NCBI GenBank assembly: GCA_037953745.1
Contig: JBAKBP010006569.1
Location: forward strand, 1 to 64,000
Source: Lithodes maja
Lineage: Eukaryota; Arthropoda; Malacostraca; Decapoda; Lithodidae
Length of the DNA stretch: 64,000 bases
Direction of reading: 5' to 3'
This document shows, one piece after another, positions 42,103 through 53,278 of the stretch (positions are counted from its first letter, which is position 1; the number at the start of each line of letters is the position of its first letter). Both the position numbers and the translations under genes were made by a program. The notes beneath the pieces are model-generated. The model did not search any database and had not been told where the DNA came from. It worked only from the letters and a program-made list of their open reading frames with translations.

Positions 42103-44072
42103 AGCCGCCAAAACCAGAGGAACTCACCATAGCAAAATCCTCAACAAACAACACTTCCAAGCTGCCAAACAATTAAGAGACAACCCCAACATCATCATCC
42201 GTCGTGCGGATAAAGCTTCCTGCCTCGTGATTCATGACAAGGAGGAATATCTTAGGAAAATGGACATCATCTTAAGTGACAACACCAAATTTAAAAGGAT
42301 CACCCGCAACCCAACCGACGAAATCAAACGTACTGCCAACACCACCATCACCGCTATCAACGCCAAACAAGGAGGGGTCCACCTTAAAAAACTCGTCGGA
42401 GAATACACCCCTGGTTATGCGTACGGAACCATCAAAACACACAAACCTGGGAACCCCCTCCGCCCCATCATCTCTCAGATCCCCACTGCCACCTACCAGA
42501 TCGCCAAGGCCTTGAACAACCTCCTCACCCCCTACGTGCCCTGCCAATACAACCTTAACTCAGCCCACGATATCTTGGAAATTTTACGAGACGCCCCCCG
42601 GAACAACAACCACACAATCGCCTCCCTCGACGTAAAAAGCCTGTTCACCAACGTGCCAGTGGATAGGACCATTGACATGATTCTACGTCAAATTTACCAT
42701 TGCCCTGATACACCAACACTGGACATCCCGGAGAAGGCCCTGAAAACACTGCTGGAGCTATGTACCAAGGAGGCCCCATTCCTTTGCCCCCGGGGCAACA
42801 TGTACAAGCAGATAGACGGCGTGGCGATGGGCAGCTCCCTAGGAGTTCTTTTTGCGAACTTTTTTATGGGTACCATCGAGGAAGAGCTCCTAGCTGCCCA
42901 ATGACCCGCCGTCTACTGTAGATACGTGGATGACATCTTCATGCAAATCAAGGACCTCCACGAACTACAGGAGCTCCAGCGCCGCTTCATGACCTCCTCC
43001 GGACTTAACTTCACCTTTGAAAAATCAAACAATGGACAACTCCCCTTCCTTGACATCCTCGTAGCTCTGAACGACCATGGGTTCAAAACCACCGTCTACA
43101 CTAAACCTACTAACACAGGACAATGCCTCAACGGCGATAGTGAATGCCCCCGCCGTTATCTTCTATCCTCCATCTCTGCTTATGTAAGGAGAGCCCTCAT
43201 GCACTGCTCTACCTGGGCCGACACCCACCAGGAACTAGAAAGACTATCCCAAGTTTTAGTGAATAACGGATACTCCAACTCCGACATCTCCAGCACCATC
43301 AACCACCATCTTGAAAAATGGTACACCCAAAGCCCTCCCAACATTGACCCCCCCCAATGAAATTAAGATCTTCTACCGCAATTTTATGTCCTCTGAACAC
43401 AAAAATGACGAGGCCGTCTTAAAAGAAATAATCTCCAAGCATGTCCACCCAACCAACCCGGAAAACAAAATCAAATTAATAATTTATTACAAATCCCCCA
43501 AGACCTCCAACCTCGTTCTCCGCAACAATCCAGCTTCCACCAAAATAAAGAGCCCGATGACCGACGATCACGTCATTTACCAACATACCTGTAATTATGA
43601 GGACTGTGGACCTCATTCCTATATTGGTATGACGCAGACTCGTCTTTCACGTCGGTTAAATCTTCACCTTCAGGCTGGAGCCATCAAAGACCACTATCTC
43701 ACCCGTAACCACCCCCACCTCACATGCAACGAGTTAGAGAAACACACCACCATACTCGATAAAGAAAGTGAACCAAGGAGATTACCTATACTCGAAGCAT
43801 TATATATCCAAGTCTTACATCCCAACATCAACAACCAAACTCTGGACCTTCAGATCCTTCCTTCTGCCAAAAGGCACTTTCCTACAGGACCTAACGCCCC
43901 CCTTCGCCCCCCGGTGCCCTTGACGCAGCCCCCCGCGCTACCTCCTTCAGCTTCGTCTTCTGCCGGTGCCACACATACTACGCAACTTAGGCCACGCCCC
44001 TCGACACGCAGCCAATCAGCTTCGACCCCGCCAACCGACCACCACCTTCCCGCATCCAGTGCGCATGCGTGA
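42103..44072 (+). pseudogene. PLE reverse transcriptase and GIY-YIG endonuclease, one stop and one frameshift
   Basis: Order of motifs: NIIIRRADKASCLVIHDKEE, YGTIKTHKPGNPLRPIIS, TIASLDVKSLFTNVPV (first catalytic Asp, 42627 region), GVAMGSSLGVLFANFFMG, CRYVDDIF (42917-42940, catalytic pair intact), GQLPFLDILVAL, TTVYTKPTN, then the endonuclease SYIGMTQTRLSRRL with CNYEDC. TGA at 42902-42904 corresponds to an Arg codon (CGG) in the 27.8 kb copy. An extra C in the C-run at about 43350-43357 shifts the frame, so the end is read from the other frame. The RT N-terminus is missing at the junction. Confidence 0.86.
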
Positions 44073-44208
44073 AGCGGTTCTCCCTTTTTCACTCCTAGAA
44101 TACCCCTCCACCAATAGCAGACTTTTGCCCCCTGATTTTCGCCTCCTCTGATCCTCCACCCTCTATATATACCCTTCCTGTTTACCTTTTATATCATTCT
44201 ATCCTTAC

Positions 44209-44241
44209 TTGATAATGCTGGTTGTCCAGTGAAATGCGTTG
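44209..44241 (+). ncRNA. Conserved stem-loop in PLE 3' region
   Basis: TTGATAATG, stem CTGG-TTGT-CCAG, TGAAATGCGTTG. The same position in the 29.0 kb PLE has different stem bases that still pair. See the hammerhead-like entry at 29028; the reverse copy lies at 41431-41462. Confidence 0.35.
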
Positions 44242-44438
44242 TATATCCTGTATCATCATGAACATTAATGTAACCCTGTACCACCATGAATTTTGCTAAT
44301 CTCATTCATCTACTTCCTGCCATCCAGCGAAAACTCATCAGAGACCTGGAAACTTTGAATAATAAAATTTCCAACGCAGAAATTGCCATTTCTTTCAACC
44401 TCGTATGTATTAAAGAAAATGTATTACCTGGCTTTACT

Positions 44439-44445
<7 letters not shown>

Positions 44446-44487
<42 letters not shown>

Positions 44488-44528
44488 GTATATATATATA
44501 TATATATATATATAGCCTATATATACTA

Positions 44529-44567
<39 letters not shown>

Positions 44568-44580
44568 AGAATATAATTAT
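44446..44580. repeat. (TA)n microsatellite at PLE end
   Basis: Interrupted TA run immediately after the PLE terminal sequence. Confidence 0.95.
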
Positions 44581-44589
44581 CACAAATAC

Positions 44590-44790
44590 ACGTGAGCCAC
44601 TAAATGTTTCTAATCTCTCAGTGGGGATCGAACCGTCGACCATCAGGACGATAGCCGACGCTTTAATCAACTACACCACGGCAGTCTGACTACACCACGG
44701 CAGTATGACTGCCGTGATGTAGTTGATTAAAGTGTCGGCTATCGTCCTGATGGTCGACGGTTCGATCCCCACTGAGAGATTAGAAACATA
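44590..44790. mobile_element. Inverted pair of tRNA-headed SINE copies
   Basis: Left arm (about 44604-44697, minus) and right arm (about 44700-44790, plus) are inverted copies centred near 44699. The shared head is GCCGTG(A/G)TGTAGTTGATT with B-box ACGGTTCGATCCCCACTGAG, followed by AGATTAGAAACAT. The pair is enclosed between TA microsatellites and can form a cruciform. Arms differ at about two positions. Confidence 0.8.
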
Positions 44791-44794
44791 TACA

Positions 44795-44795
44795 G

Positions 44796-44831
<36 letters not shown>

Positions 44832-44837
44832 ATATAA
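44795..44837. repeat. (TA)n microsatellite
   Basis: TA run on the right of the inverted SINE pair. Confidence 0.95.
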
Positions 44838-45004
44838 AATCATACTAGATATATAAATATGGGTGGAAAGAGATTTGAGGATTTAAGATAATTTCATATA
44901 ACTTTATAGACTACAATAACTCAATTATATATAAATTGCAGTATATATCGTTGGGGAGAGCTTTGAAGGATTTCATGCAATTCAAGATAACAGCAATATA
45001 GAAT

Positions 45005-45039
45005 AGATAGATAGATAGATAGATAGATAGAGTGATAGG

Positions 45040-45073
<34 letters not shown>

Positions 45074-45096
45074 TAGATTGATTGATTGATTGATTG
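45005..45096. repeat. (GATA)n and (GATT)n microsatellite
   Basis: Tetranucleotide runs within family F. Confidence 0.9.
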
Positions 45097-45289
45097 ATAG
45101 ATAAGGAAAAACACACTACAAAAATTATAACACAATAAAGAGCAATGCAGTGAGAATTCATGGATTCGGGGCAACTGATAGACTACTATAAATGCAAACA
45201 TCAATAATACGTTCAATAAATAAATTGAAAGTAAATTGCAATAAATATCCTCGGGTAGAGCTTTAGAGGATCGCAGGCAATTCTCCCCA

Positions 45290-45795
45290 CCAATAAATGC
45301 CTACGGTGGCCGATAGAGGCGCTGAACACAAGGTTTACTGTGGTGCATTGTGGGAAATGGGCGACATCGCGTAGCTATCCACCCTCCCTCTCCTTCAACA
45401 ATTCTATAATATATGCAGTTAGTCGAAATTTCTGTAGCTGACACATACTTTGGTCTATGCATACTGTTGTTATATATTTTAAAATCACCCATATTCATAA
45501 ATAACGTATATTTACAATACAAAGTCAGCAGGTATTTTCGTGCCAATTTTGTTACGATAATTAATCAGCTTATAATTATGTTTGTAGTCATTATCAGCTG
45601 CATATGGACTTTCCCTTTATTACTATACTATATAACCACTTAGTGTAGTCGTATTCTGTATAATAAAAACGTGTAGAATCACACAACAATTGAGATAAAC
45701 TGTGCATATCCTAGGTGCTGGGTATAGTGATGTCTACGGTCGTAGCTCTGGCGCTAGTTCAGAAGCGTCCACAAGAGGTCTCAAGGGAATTGTTG
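45290..45795. other. Unique-looking segment in the F array
   Basis: About 500 bp without F similarity. Both ends have a CTACGGT...GGCGCT phrase in the same orientation. Nothing else recognised. Confidence 0.4.
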
Positions 45796-45839
45796 GTAGG
45801 GAGAATTACAGATAACTGCTTGATAGACTAGTATGCTGA

Positions 45840-46250
45840 ATTACAATATGCATAATAAAATGATATATAATAAACATATACAGTATATATATAAACAAAT
45901 AAGAGTAATGATATATAATAAACATATATATATATATATATATAAACAAATAAGAGTAATGATATATAATAAACATATATATATATATAAACAAATAAGA
46001 GTAATGATATATAATAAACATATATATATATATATAAATAAATAAGAGTAATGATATATAATAAACATATATATATATATATATAAACAAATAAGAGTAA
46101 TGATATATAATAAACATATATATATATATATAAATAAATAAGAGTAATGATATATAATAAACATATATATATATATATAAACAAATAAGAGTAATGATAT
46201 ATAATAAACATATATATATATATATATATATATATAAACAAATAAGAGTA
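45840..46250. repeat. 45-55-bp minisatellite with expanding TA core, about 8 copies
   Basis: Unit AAACAAATAAGAGTAATGATATATAATAAACA followed by a TA run of variable length. Length variation between units is almost all in the TA core. Confidence 0.9.
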
Positions 46251-46283
46251 ATGCACAATGAATAACCTCAGGTAGAGCTTTAA

Positions 46284-46657
46284 GGGGGGTCACCGGCTTG
46301 TTTTATCTTTCTCTCCTTTTCTCTCTTTTCCTGGTTTGTATCCATTCGGCCCCATTCAGCCAACTGTTTAAGACGTTTATCCCCATCCAGGTGTCGATTT
46401 CTTCATGGCGAGCTATAGCAAGCCAGCATTGTATGAAGAATTCCGGCTTCGCCGGAAATTTTTTTCTATCCAAAAATGTACAAATTTAGCTTCCTGTCCA
46501 AACAAAAATATATATATGCTGGCTTGCTACCACTCGCCAGGAAAATATTAACATCTGGATGGGGTAAACGTCTTAAAATAGTAGGCTGAATGGGACCGAA
46601 AGGATACAAGCCAAAGAGAGAGGGAGAGAAAGAGAAAACAAGCGAGGTGGGCTCCCG
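46284..46657. mobile_element. piggyBac-type MITE (type A), full-length, inserted in family F
   Basis: TTAA at 46280-46283; right side GTAA at 46658-ish. The left end GGGGGTCACCGGCTTGTTTT is inverted at the right (AAAACAAGCGAGGTGGGCTC). The inside folds almost completely (GGCTTGCTACCACTCGCC against GGCGAGCTATAGCAAGCC). F sequence (GGTAGAGCTT / GGAATTACAGATAACAG) continues on both sides. Confidence 0.8.
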
Positions 46658-47167
46658 TAAAGGAACGAAGGGAATTACAGATAACAGCTTGATAGACTAG
46701 ACTCAAAAAGATAGATAGATAGGTACAGATTTAGAGGATCGCAGGCAATTACAGTTTGATAAAATAGTATAATGAATTCCAATATTTATAATTACTTAAT
46801 AGATACCGGTAAATAAATAGATAATACTTAAATAGATATATATATACAGTAAATTGCCATCAAGGTCCTTGGGTACAGCTTTAGAGGCTTGCAGGCACCT
46901 CGATGGACTAGTATAATGAATTACAATATAGTATAATGAATTCGTAAGTAAATAATAGATGAATAAAAATAAATATACAAACACACAGTACATTGCAATA
47001 AACCTCCTGTGGTAGAGCTTTCAAGGCTCTAGGGCAATTAGAGATAACAGCTTGGTAGACTAGCGGGATCCGTAGCAAAGACTGATACAATTCCCGACTC
47101 CAATTTGGACCGAAGCGGAGCGGAATTTAAAAACACGAAGCGAAAGTAAGTGCCAATAAATAACCGT

Positions 47168-47180
47168 GGAGAGATTGTGT

Positions 47181-47234
<54 letters not shown>
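47168..47234. repeat. (GT)n microsatellite
   Basis: GT run of about 60 bp. Confidence 0.95.
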
Positions 47235-47400
47235 ATTAATCTTTCAGTGTATTTGTTTAGTGATGTTTCCCTTAGATTGATTATGTATTTGTTATTTCAC
47301 TGTCTTTGTCTACGCATTTCTTCATTAACATATTTTTAATTATTCTGAAAAGTGAACGCTTTGTATTTTGCACGACTGTTGTAAAGTTAAGGGCAGATTT

Positions 47401-47722
47401 CCACTTAAGGGATTTTTTTCTGGACCCCTTTCTCCCTCATGTTCAGCCCCATTGGTTCTCATATTTTAAGACGAATGCCCCATTAGTTTGGCGATTATAA
47501 GAACTTTCGCCCCATTTCTGTCAATTATAAGACCTTGTGTGCCATTTAGGTGTCGATTTTTTTTTTCCTGGCGAGCGTTAGCGAGCCTGGAGTTTAAGAG
47601 GAACCGGCTTTCGGCCGGGACATTTTTCCACCGAAAAAAGTACAAATCTATCTTGAAAGGGGGTCTAAGGGGTGTAGTCTTAAGCCTGATGGAGGTCTAG
47701 GGAACAAACCAAAAACGTCCCC
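47401..47722 (+). mobile_element. piggyBac-type MITE (type B), 322 bp
   Basis: TTAA at 47397-47400 and 47723-47726. Left GGGCAGATTTCCACTTAAGG, right CAAACCAAAAACGTCCCC. The internal ACCGGCTTTCGGCCGGG hairpin is present. Confidence 0.8.
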
Positions 47723-47726
47723 TTAA

Positions 47727-47933
47727 GCCCCTTCTATACCGACGACGTCTTTTGAGTGTTATTCTAACTATATTTACACGATTTTGTGCAGTTTAAGAGG
47801 GATCGATGGTAGTAAAAAGGGTTAAATGAGATAGTTCGGAGCCTGTTAATTGCTGGAAGCACTTTTACTCTTAATAAAATCGTCTAATAGTAGCAAGAAT
47901 AAAATTAAAGAGACGTCGCCGGTATGGAAGGGG
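47727..47933. mobile_element. piggyBac-type MITE (type C), 207 bp, abutting the previous one
   Basis: Left GCCCCTTCTATACCGACGAC, right GTCGCCGGTATGGAAGGGG, inverted with few mismatches. TTAA at 47723-47726 is shared with the type B MITE on the left and TTAA at 47934-47937 is on the right. Confidence 0.82.
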
Positions 47934-47939
47934 TTAATG

Positions 47940-48085
47940 TATTGTTAATGTAGCGAAAATAGTATAAATAGTATAAATATAACAATATAAATATAATAGT
48001 ATAAATAGTATAAATATAATAGTATAAATAGTATAAATATAATAATATAAATATAATAGTATAAAATTAATATAAATAGTATGAT
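47940..48085. repeat. (TATAAATAG)n minisatellite
   Basis: Short units of ATAGTATAAATA/ATAATATAAATA in tandem. Confidence 0.85.
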
Positions 48086-48094
48086 AGCGTGTTC

Positions 48095-48257
48095 TCTCTC
48101 TCTCTCTCTCCACACATTGCAGCTTAGTACACATGATACCCGCCAGAGGACCAATGGACCGCGAACTAACTCCCATTTTCTTTTGGAGGGGCAAACAGAA
48201 AACGAAAACAAATTTCCCCTTGCGAAATTTAATAGATGGGGCTGGTGCACGCTGGGA

Positions 48258-48309
<52 letters not shown>

Positions 48310-48538
48310 GTGAGGGGGGGAGGGGGAGAGTGTGCGTGTGTGTGTTGGGAAACAGAGTATACATGTGAGTGTGTATGTGTGTGTGTATTAGAGAGAGAGG
48401 GAAAGAACGTAAATAATTGAGAGAGAGCGATAACTATGAATGCAGCAGAGAATATCATAAGAAATCAAAATATATGTTATAGGACTAGAACTTATACGGA
48501 TCCTTATACCGCTGATAATCTACAAGCGTTCACACACA

Positions 48539-48606
<68 letters not shown>

Positions 48607-48610
48607 AAAA
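48095..48610. repeat. GA/CT and GT microsatellite cluster
   Basis: CT run at 48096-48112, GA at 48256-48306, GT-rich to 48395 and a long GA at 48541-48604, with short unique segments between. Confidence 0.9.
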
Positions 48611-48736
48611 AACAGACAGCCAGAATTCAAGTCAACGGGAAATAAATTAATAGAAGCACAGAAAGCGACTGGCACTATACATTACTTTGTTCAACCTCCT
48701 ATAGCCACTAGGCCAGCTCTGGACTTGGGTGTGAGA

Positions 48737-48737
<1 letters not shown>

Positions 48738-48801
<64 letters not shown>

Positions 48802-48828
48802 CTATAGAGAGAGAGAGAGAGAGTAAGA
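48738..48828. repeat. (TA)n then (GA)n microsatellite
   Basis: TA about 62 bp followed by GA about 20 bp. Confidence 0.95.
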
Positions 48829-48839
48829 ATAATTCAGTG

Positions 48840-49320
48840 AGAGCCAGTGAAAGCTATACATATAAACCCCTACTCCTACGCACCTACCCTACATTCCCCA
48901 TATATAAGAGCCCCACTAGCCCCCCTCACAGGCCTATGCTAGCTATTACTGTATGCCTTAAGACAGCCACTGGTAATTTCCTAGTAGTAGGGTCATTTGC
49001 TTGGAATCCGTGACCATTTTGTTCCTACCTTTTTCTCTCGATGGATTTGACAACCTGAACCATTTTAAAGGAAAATTAGCTCCTATGCCCCTCTGAAAAA
49101 TGACGGCTAACTCTGCTAGAGCCCAATATTCAAAATGGCCGCCAACGCCATCTTGAAAAACATGAAATGTAATATCTCTGGCATCAGATGAGCTACAAGG
49201 ACGAATGAGGTGTCCTTTTTCACTAATTCTGGCATTACAAATCCACTGGAATGGTTATTGTATTGTATTGTATTGTATATTGTATTGTTATTGTATTGTA
49301 TTATACTAATTGTACATACT
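48840..49320. other. Non-coding lead-in to the unknown gene relic
   Basis: Contains AATATTCAAAATGGCCGCCA and a (TTGTA)n run at 49255-49300. The wording looks like the non-coding part of a repeated element and not unique DNA, but I have no second copy in this window to confirm it. Confidence 0.35.
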
Positions 49321-49324
49321 AATA

Positions 49325-49431
49325 TGCCACTTCACTGTCACTACATGATTCACTGTATGAGCCACTATCAGAATCACTGTCCTCACTTTCGCTGCTATCA
49401 TCACTGTTATTCTCTGCCTGCGGTGTATATC
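49325..49431 (-). pseudogene. Acidic Ser/Asp/Glu-rich coding tail (possible), minus strand
   Basis: A minus-strand frame ending at TAG (near 49319-49323) reads ENNSDDSSESEDSDSDSGS then YSESCSDSEVAY. It is open for about 38 codons. Acidic serine-rich C-termini occur in real proteins, and the codons vary (AGT, AGC, TCA, TCT), unlike a microsatellite. It might be the last exon of a gene facing the plus-strand relic; no upstream part was found. Confidence 0.25.
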
Positions 49432-49498
49432 TAATATTACTTTTTTACTGTTTCAGATGGATCGCATGCCCATCTGATGAAAATCGCCGACTTGTGAA

Positions 49499-52299
49499 GT
49501 GACCGAAATAATGGATAATAGAAGAGAGAGTGAAGAGTTACCAGACAAGACATTAAATGAATACGAGTGCATTTTATTCTGTGGTAAGCGATGTACCGCA
49601 GATGATCGTTTGGAAAACATTACACCTGAGAAGTGGGAATCCATCCGGGAAAAGTCTTTACAATGGAAAGAACTTGATAAGTTTCAACATATACATGAAA
49701 ATGTGGATTGGGAGAAGGGACCAAAGGGTCACCACATGCATAGCACTTGTTACGCATCATTATCCAGCAAGCGCAAGCTCTCTCAAGCCGAAAAACGCAA
49801 ACACAAATCCGAGGAACTTCTTGAAAGAGATGAAGCATCAGATCAACAAGGCCCTTCCCCAGAGGCCAGTGCACCTAAAAGGCTTCGCTCCAGTATGGGT
49901 GTCCTTCACGATAAGACTATGTGTGTGGTGCATGAAAGGAGCATACAAGAGTAGTGATCGTGACAAGCAGATTTTACTCCTATCAACAGTAGATGCCTGG
50001 ACTAAATTCAAGTTACATACTGTCCGTCTGGAAGATGAGGTCATGAGATTGAGACTTGACACTCTGATTGCATCCATCCCAGATAGTCAAATAGCATTTG
50101 GGTTGGAAATCCGCTACCATCGTGCGTGCTGGCGCAAATATGTAAGCGACCACAAGCCCCTTTCAGATGAAAGCACTCAACATCTGCAGCGTGTAAACCT
50201 CCGAGAGGCCCAAGCTATCTTCTTTCATCATATTCGTCAAGTAATCTTCAAAGACCATGAAATTCGCACACTGCAAGGCCTGCTGCAGGACTATAAGTGC
50301 ATTATCTCAAATCACGGACATAACTCAGTAGTAAAATCCAGCTACTTAAAGGAAATTTTCGTCAATGAATTTGGGGAAGACATCGGATCTCATGAACGCA
50401 TTCAAAAGAATGTGAGTGAACTGGTATATGATACAACAGCAGCAGGTCCATACATTGAGGCGGCAATATCTTCATTGGGTGTCAGCAATGATCAGTTGGT
50501 GATGAATGTTGTGGCACGACTCAAAGAGCAAGTCATCAGGAAAAATACTATTCCCTGGCTCCCATATATACACGACTTGGAGAGAGAAGAAGACCTCAGT
50601 GAGCTCCTGCTGAAGCTGCTCACATGGCTGAAACACCCAAATAAGTCTGCAATTGATGACAGTCCATCCGTCCGATCAATTGCATCTATCCTCACAAGCT
50701 ACATCACTGGAAAAGGCACTGCATTTGAGATAAATCTCTCTGTCTTGCTACATGGACTGACCAAGAGTAGGGAGATAGTCGACATAATGCACAAAGATGG
50801 CCTGGGCATCAGTTACAATGACGTACTTATGCTGCGAGATTTTTGGGTGGTCAATGACCTCAAGTGCTCATCTGATTGCCCCTTCGAACTAGCTGAGGGT
50901 AAGCCTGCTATTGCTATAGTCGACAACGATGACTTCAAGAGCGACACACTGACCGGTGCTGGCCAGTCACACCGCACTAATGTCATGTTTGTGCAGCCAG
51001 AATAATTTGATACAGAACTTCTATCCGAGAATCACGAGGATAGACCAGTTCCCGGTGCCAACTTTACATCAAACCTCTCGACAACTCTCAAAGAGCTCGA
51101 AAGTTAAATGCAAAAAGTCAACCCATACAAGACAGCGAAGCGTGGGGAACCACCTCTCAGGAAGCCTCCTCCTGACACATCGGTGCAAAGAATTTGTGGT
51201 GTAACCCATGCATTGGCCAGGGCGCAAGATGACCGAACGAGACCTAAGCCAGAAGAACAGACTGTGCCTGAATTTTCAGGGTTTCACACAAGCATGTCAA
51301 ATGCAGATGAGAAGAGTCAAGCAATATACCACATGACCTATCCCAACCCACCCAGTAAGACAATTCTCAATGATGTGATGTGTAAGCTTTCAAAATCAAT
51401 CGATGAAAAAAAGATGCCTTTTGCAATAATTGTTGGTGATCATCCTGTCTACGTGCTCATGCTAGAGTTGAAAAGTGAGAATGCCGAGCTGTTCAGCAAA
51501 ATCTTACCATTCATGGCACCCTTCCACATCCAAATGTCGTTCATCTACACTATATACAAGAGATTTAAGGGATCTGGCATCTCAGATGTGTTGGTGGCAG
51601 CTGGTGTTATAGCAGAGGGGTCTGTTGATCAGGCCCTTCGTGCAAAACATGTTAAGCGTGGGGTTCGCTGCTTCCGACTATTCTACGAGACTCTGGTCCA
51701 CCATGTCATAGACAAACGTTTGGAAGATTCCCCCATATCTGAAGAAGTAAAGGCATCCCTTGCCAAGCTTCGACATCCGATTGATGCACAGGAACTTGCA
51801 GATGAACATGCAGAGCTAGAGAGAAATGCTGAGCTGAAGGACCTCGTTGATGCTCTCTTCAAGGACTTTGAGGGTGCCCCACAAGCAGAATACTGGATGT
51901 CATTCATGGAAATGGTTGAGGTTCTAACTCAAAATATCCATGCAATCAGAACAAGCAACTGGACTGAGTTCAAGTCCTCACTCAAGCTCATGCTTCCTTT
52001 GATGCAAATCTATGATAATGACAAGTATGGTCGGCATCTCCCGATTTCACCGCAGTGCGTGATACCCTTCCTGTCGATCAGGCTGCATTCATGGAGAGTG
52101 GTATGTTTGCACAGTCAATGACAGGAAAACCATCATCGTGTGTCGCCCTCGACATATGGATAGAGTTAACAATGAATAAGGGCTCTAAGCTGAAGTCTGG
52201 TTGGTTGGCCATTCTAAACAATGAAAAGCAGCTCCTTTCAAACACTCTGAATGTGAATAACATCAATCGGGTGAGAACAAAGGTCCATCGCTAATCGCA
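49499..52299 (+). pseudogene. Unidentified large protein relic (Cys/His-rich N-terminus), frameshifted
   Basis: I do not recognise the family by name. The frame starts at 49499 or ATG 49511. The N-terminus has ECILFCGKRC and HHMHSTC, a probable zinc site; then CVWCMKGAY and YHRACWRKYV give further Cys/His pairs. Later parts include PFAIIVGDHPVYVLMLELKS and IYKRFKGSGISDVLVAAGVI (about 51420-51630), and DIWIELTMNKGSKLKSGW (about 52155). Four lesions: a 2-bp loss in a GT run near 49921-49927, in-frame TAA at 51003 and 51105, and a 1-bp loss near 52040. The same frame continues after both stops. It is cut at 52302 by an LTR. Single long exon, multi-domain, intronless form suggests a mobile-element or multicopy gene; a host gene is possible. 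Confidence 0.6.
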
Positions 52300-52301
52300 A
52301 G

Positions 52302-53269
52302 TGTCACGGACCTATAGGCTCTGACTGTACGGGTTCACTTCCACCCTTCAAACGCATCAACCAGTCTGAGATCAGGGTCGGGGCTTCAAGCAACCAAACC
52401 AACAGAGGCCCGAAACTTCGCATCCCAATATCCTTCTTACTTCTATCCCTCTCATTTTGATCGAGCAGAGTTTCGAAGTCTCACTCAATAAATATGTAAT
52501 TCAAATTAAAGTTCAATGCTATCTCTGCTCATGAACACCAGGGGGTGGAAGTTTCTTTTCTGGTCACATTAAATCTACCGTAGTCCATGACGGGACGGGA
52601 ATAATGAGTGGGGTCAGTGTTATCTTAGACTTTCTCGGTGCAACGTTCTCGGGAATATCGCTTCCAGAAAGCGTTGTTTTAAAACTCCAGGAACTACCCC
52701 CCTTCGGTTTGACTACGGGAGATATCGTGACTATAACTTATATTTTCATTTTGATTTTCTTTTTTGTTTTCATTTTGTATAAATTAAATATTTTGCATTA
52801 ATATTAATTACCATTGTATTTGTTTTATTTTGTTTTATAACTTTAAATTATAATTATATAATACATAATGGTTTTGTTATATTACTTAAATTTGATTTTA
52901 TTACATTAACAAAAATTGTGTATTCTTTTCTTATCCATATATATTTATACCCTAATGATTAAATGAAGTGAGGAAGATTAACCCTATATAATATCCAGAA
53001 GACTACTTTGAAATCTGATTAAAATACGAGAACAACTCTTAAATTAAAATATCATCTTAGTAATAAATATTAAAATACGAGAACTACTCTTAAAGAGACT
53101 TTACCTTAATACAAGTACTAAATTAATAAAAGTACTTATCCATACTGAACACCCTTAAACTAAAGTTCAGTCTTTGTGTTCAACCTAAAGGTCACCCTCT
53201 AGACTCCTTCGGGGCCAAATCTTTAACTAAGCTAGTTCCACTAGTCTCTCCAAACTTTGGGTTGTAACA
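52302..53269 (+). mobile_element. LTR of the gypsy element, 968 bp, inverted relative to gag
   Basis: Starts TGTCACGG and ends TTGTAACA, that is TG...CA with matching ends. The last 450 bp match the LTR at 56432-57320 in reverse. It sits on the plus strand while gag-pro is on the minus strand, and its CA end runs directly into integrase-coding sequence (53278) and not into a primer site. The left edge interrupts the unknown gene relic. The TTAA at 53090-53093 is the empty site for a MITE found in the other LTR. Confidence 0.72.
52604..52801 (+). other. 65-codon open frame within the LTR
   Basis: Encodes a peptide with one strongly hydrophobic stretch near its C-terminus (TYIFILIFFFVFILY) and no homologue known to me. 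It lies in sense orientation inside the LTR. No supporting evidence for translation; probably chance. Confidence 0.2.
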
Positions 53270-53278
53270 TATGTCATG

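Larger units (their letters stand above)
42103..44445 (+). mobile_element. Penelope-like element, most complete copy
   Basis: Begins within the N-terminal part of the RT ORF at a head-to-head junction with the minus copy, and ends at 44445 with the MNFANLIHLLPAIQRKLI segment followed by (TA)n. The 3' region is also seen at 29.0 and 41.4 kb. Confidence 0.88.
44880..47065. repeat. Dispersed/tandem family 'F' (TAGAGCTTT motif) with microsatellite spacers
   Basis: Copies share AAATTGCAATAAAC..CCT, GGTAGAGCTTT, AGG..GCAGGCAATT, GATAACAGCTTGATAGACTAG and AATGAATTACAATAT. They are seen near 44936-44995, 45225-45285, 45800-45850, 46250-46282, 46673-46705, 46728-46785, 46853-46935 and 46988-47065; a fragment lies at 41050-41085. 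GATA, TA and other repeats separate them. Confidence 0.6.
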
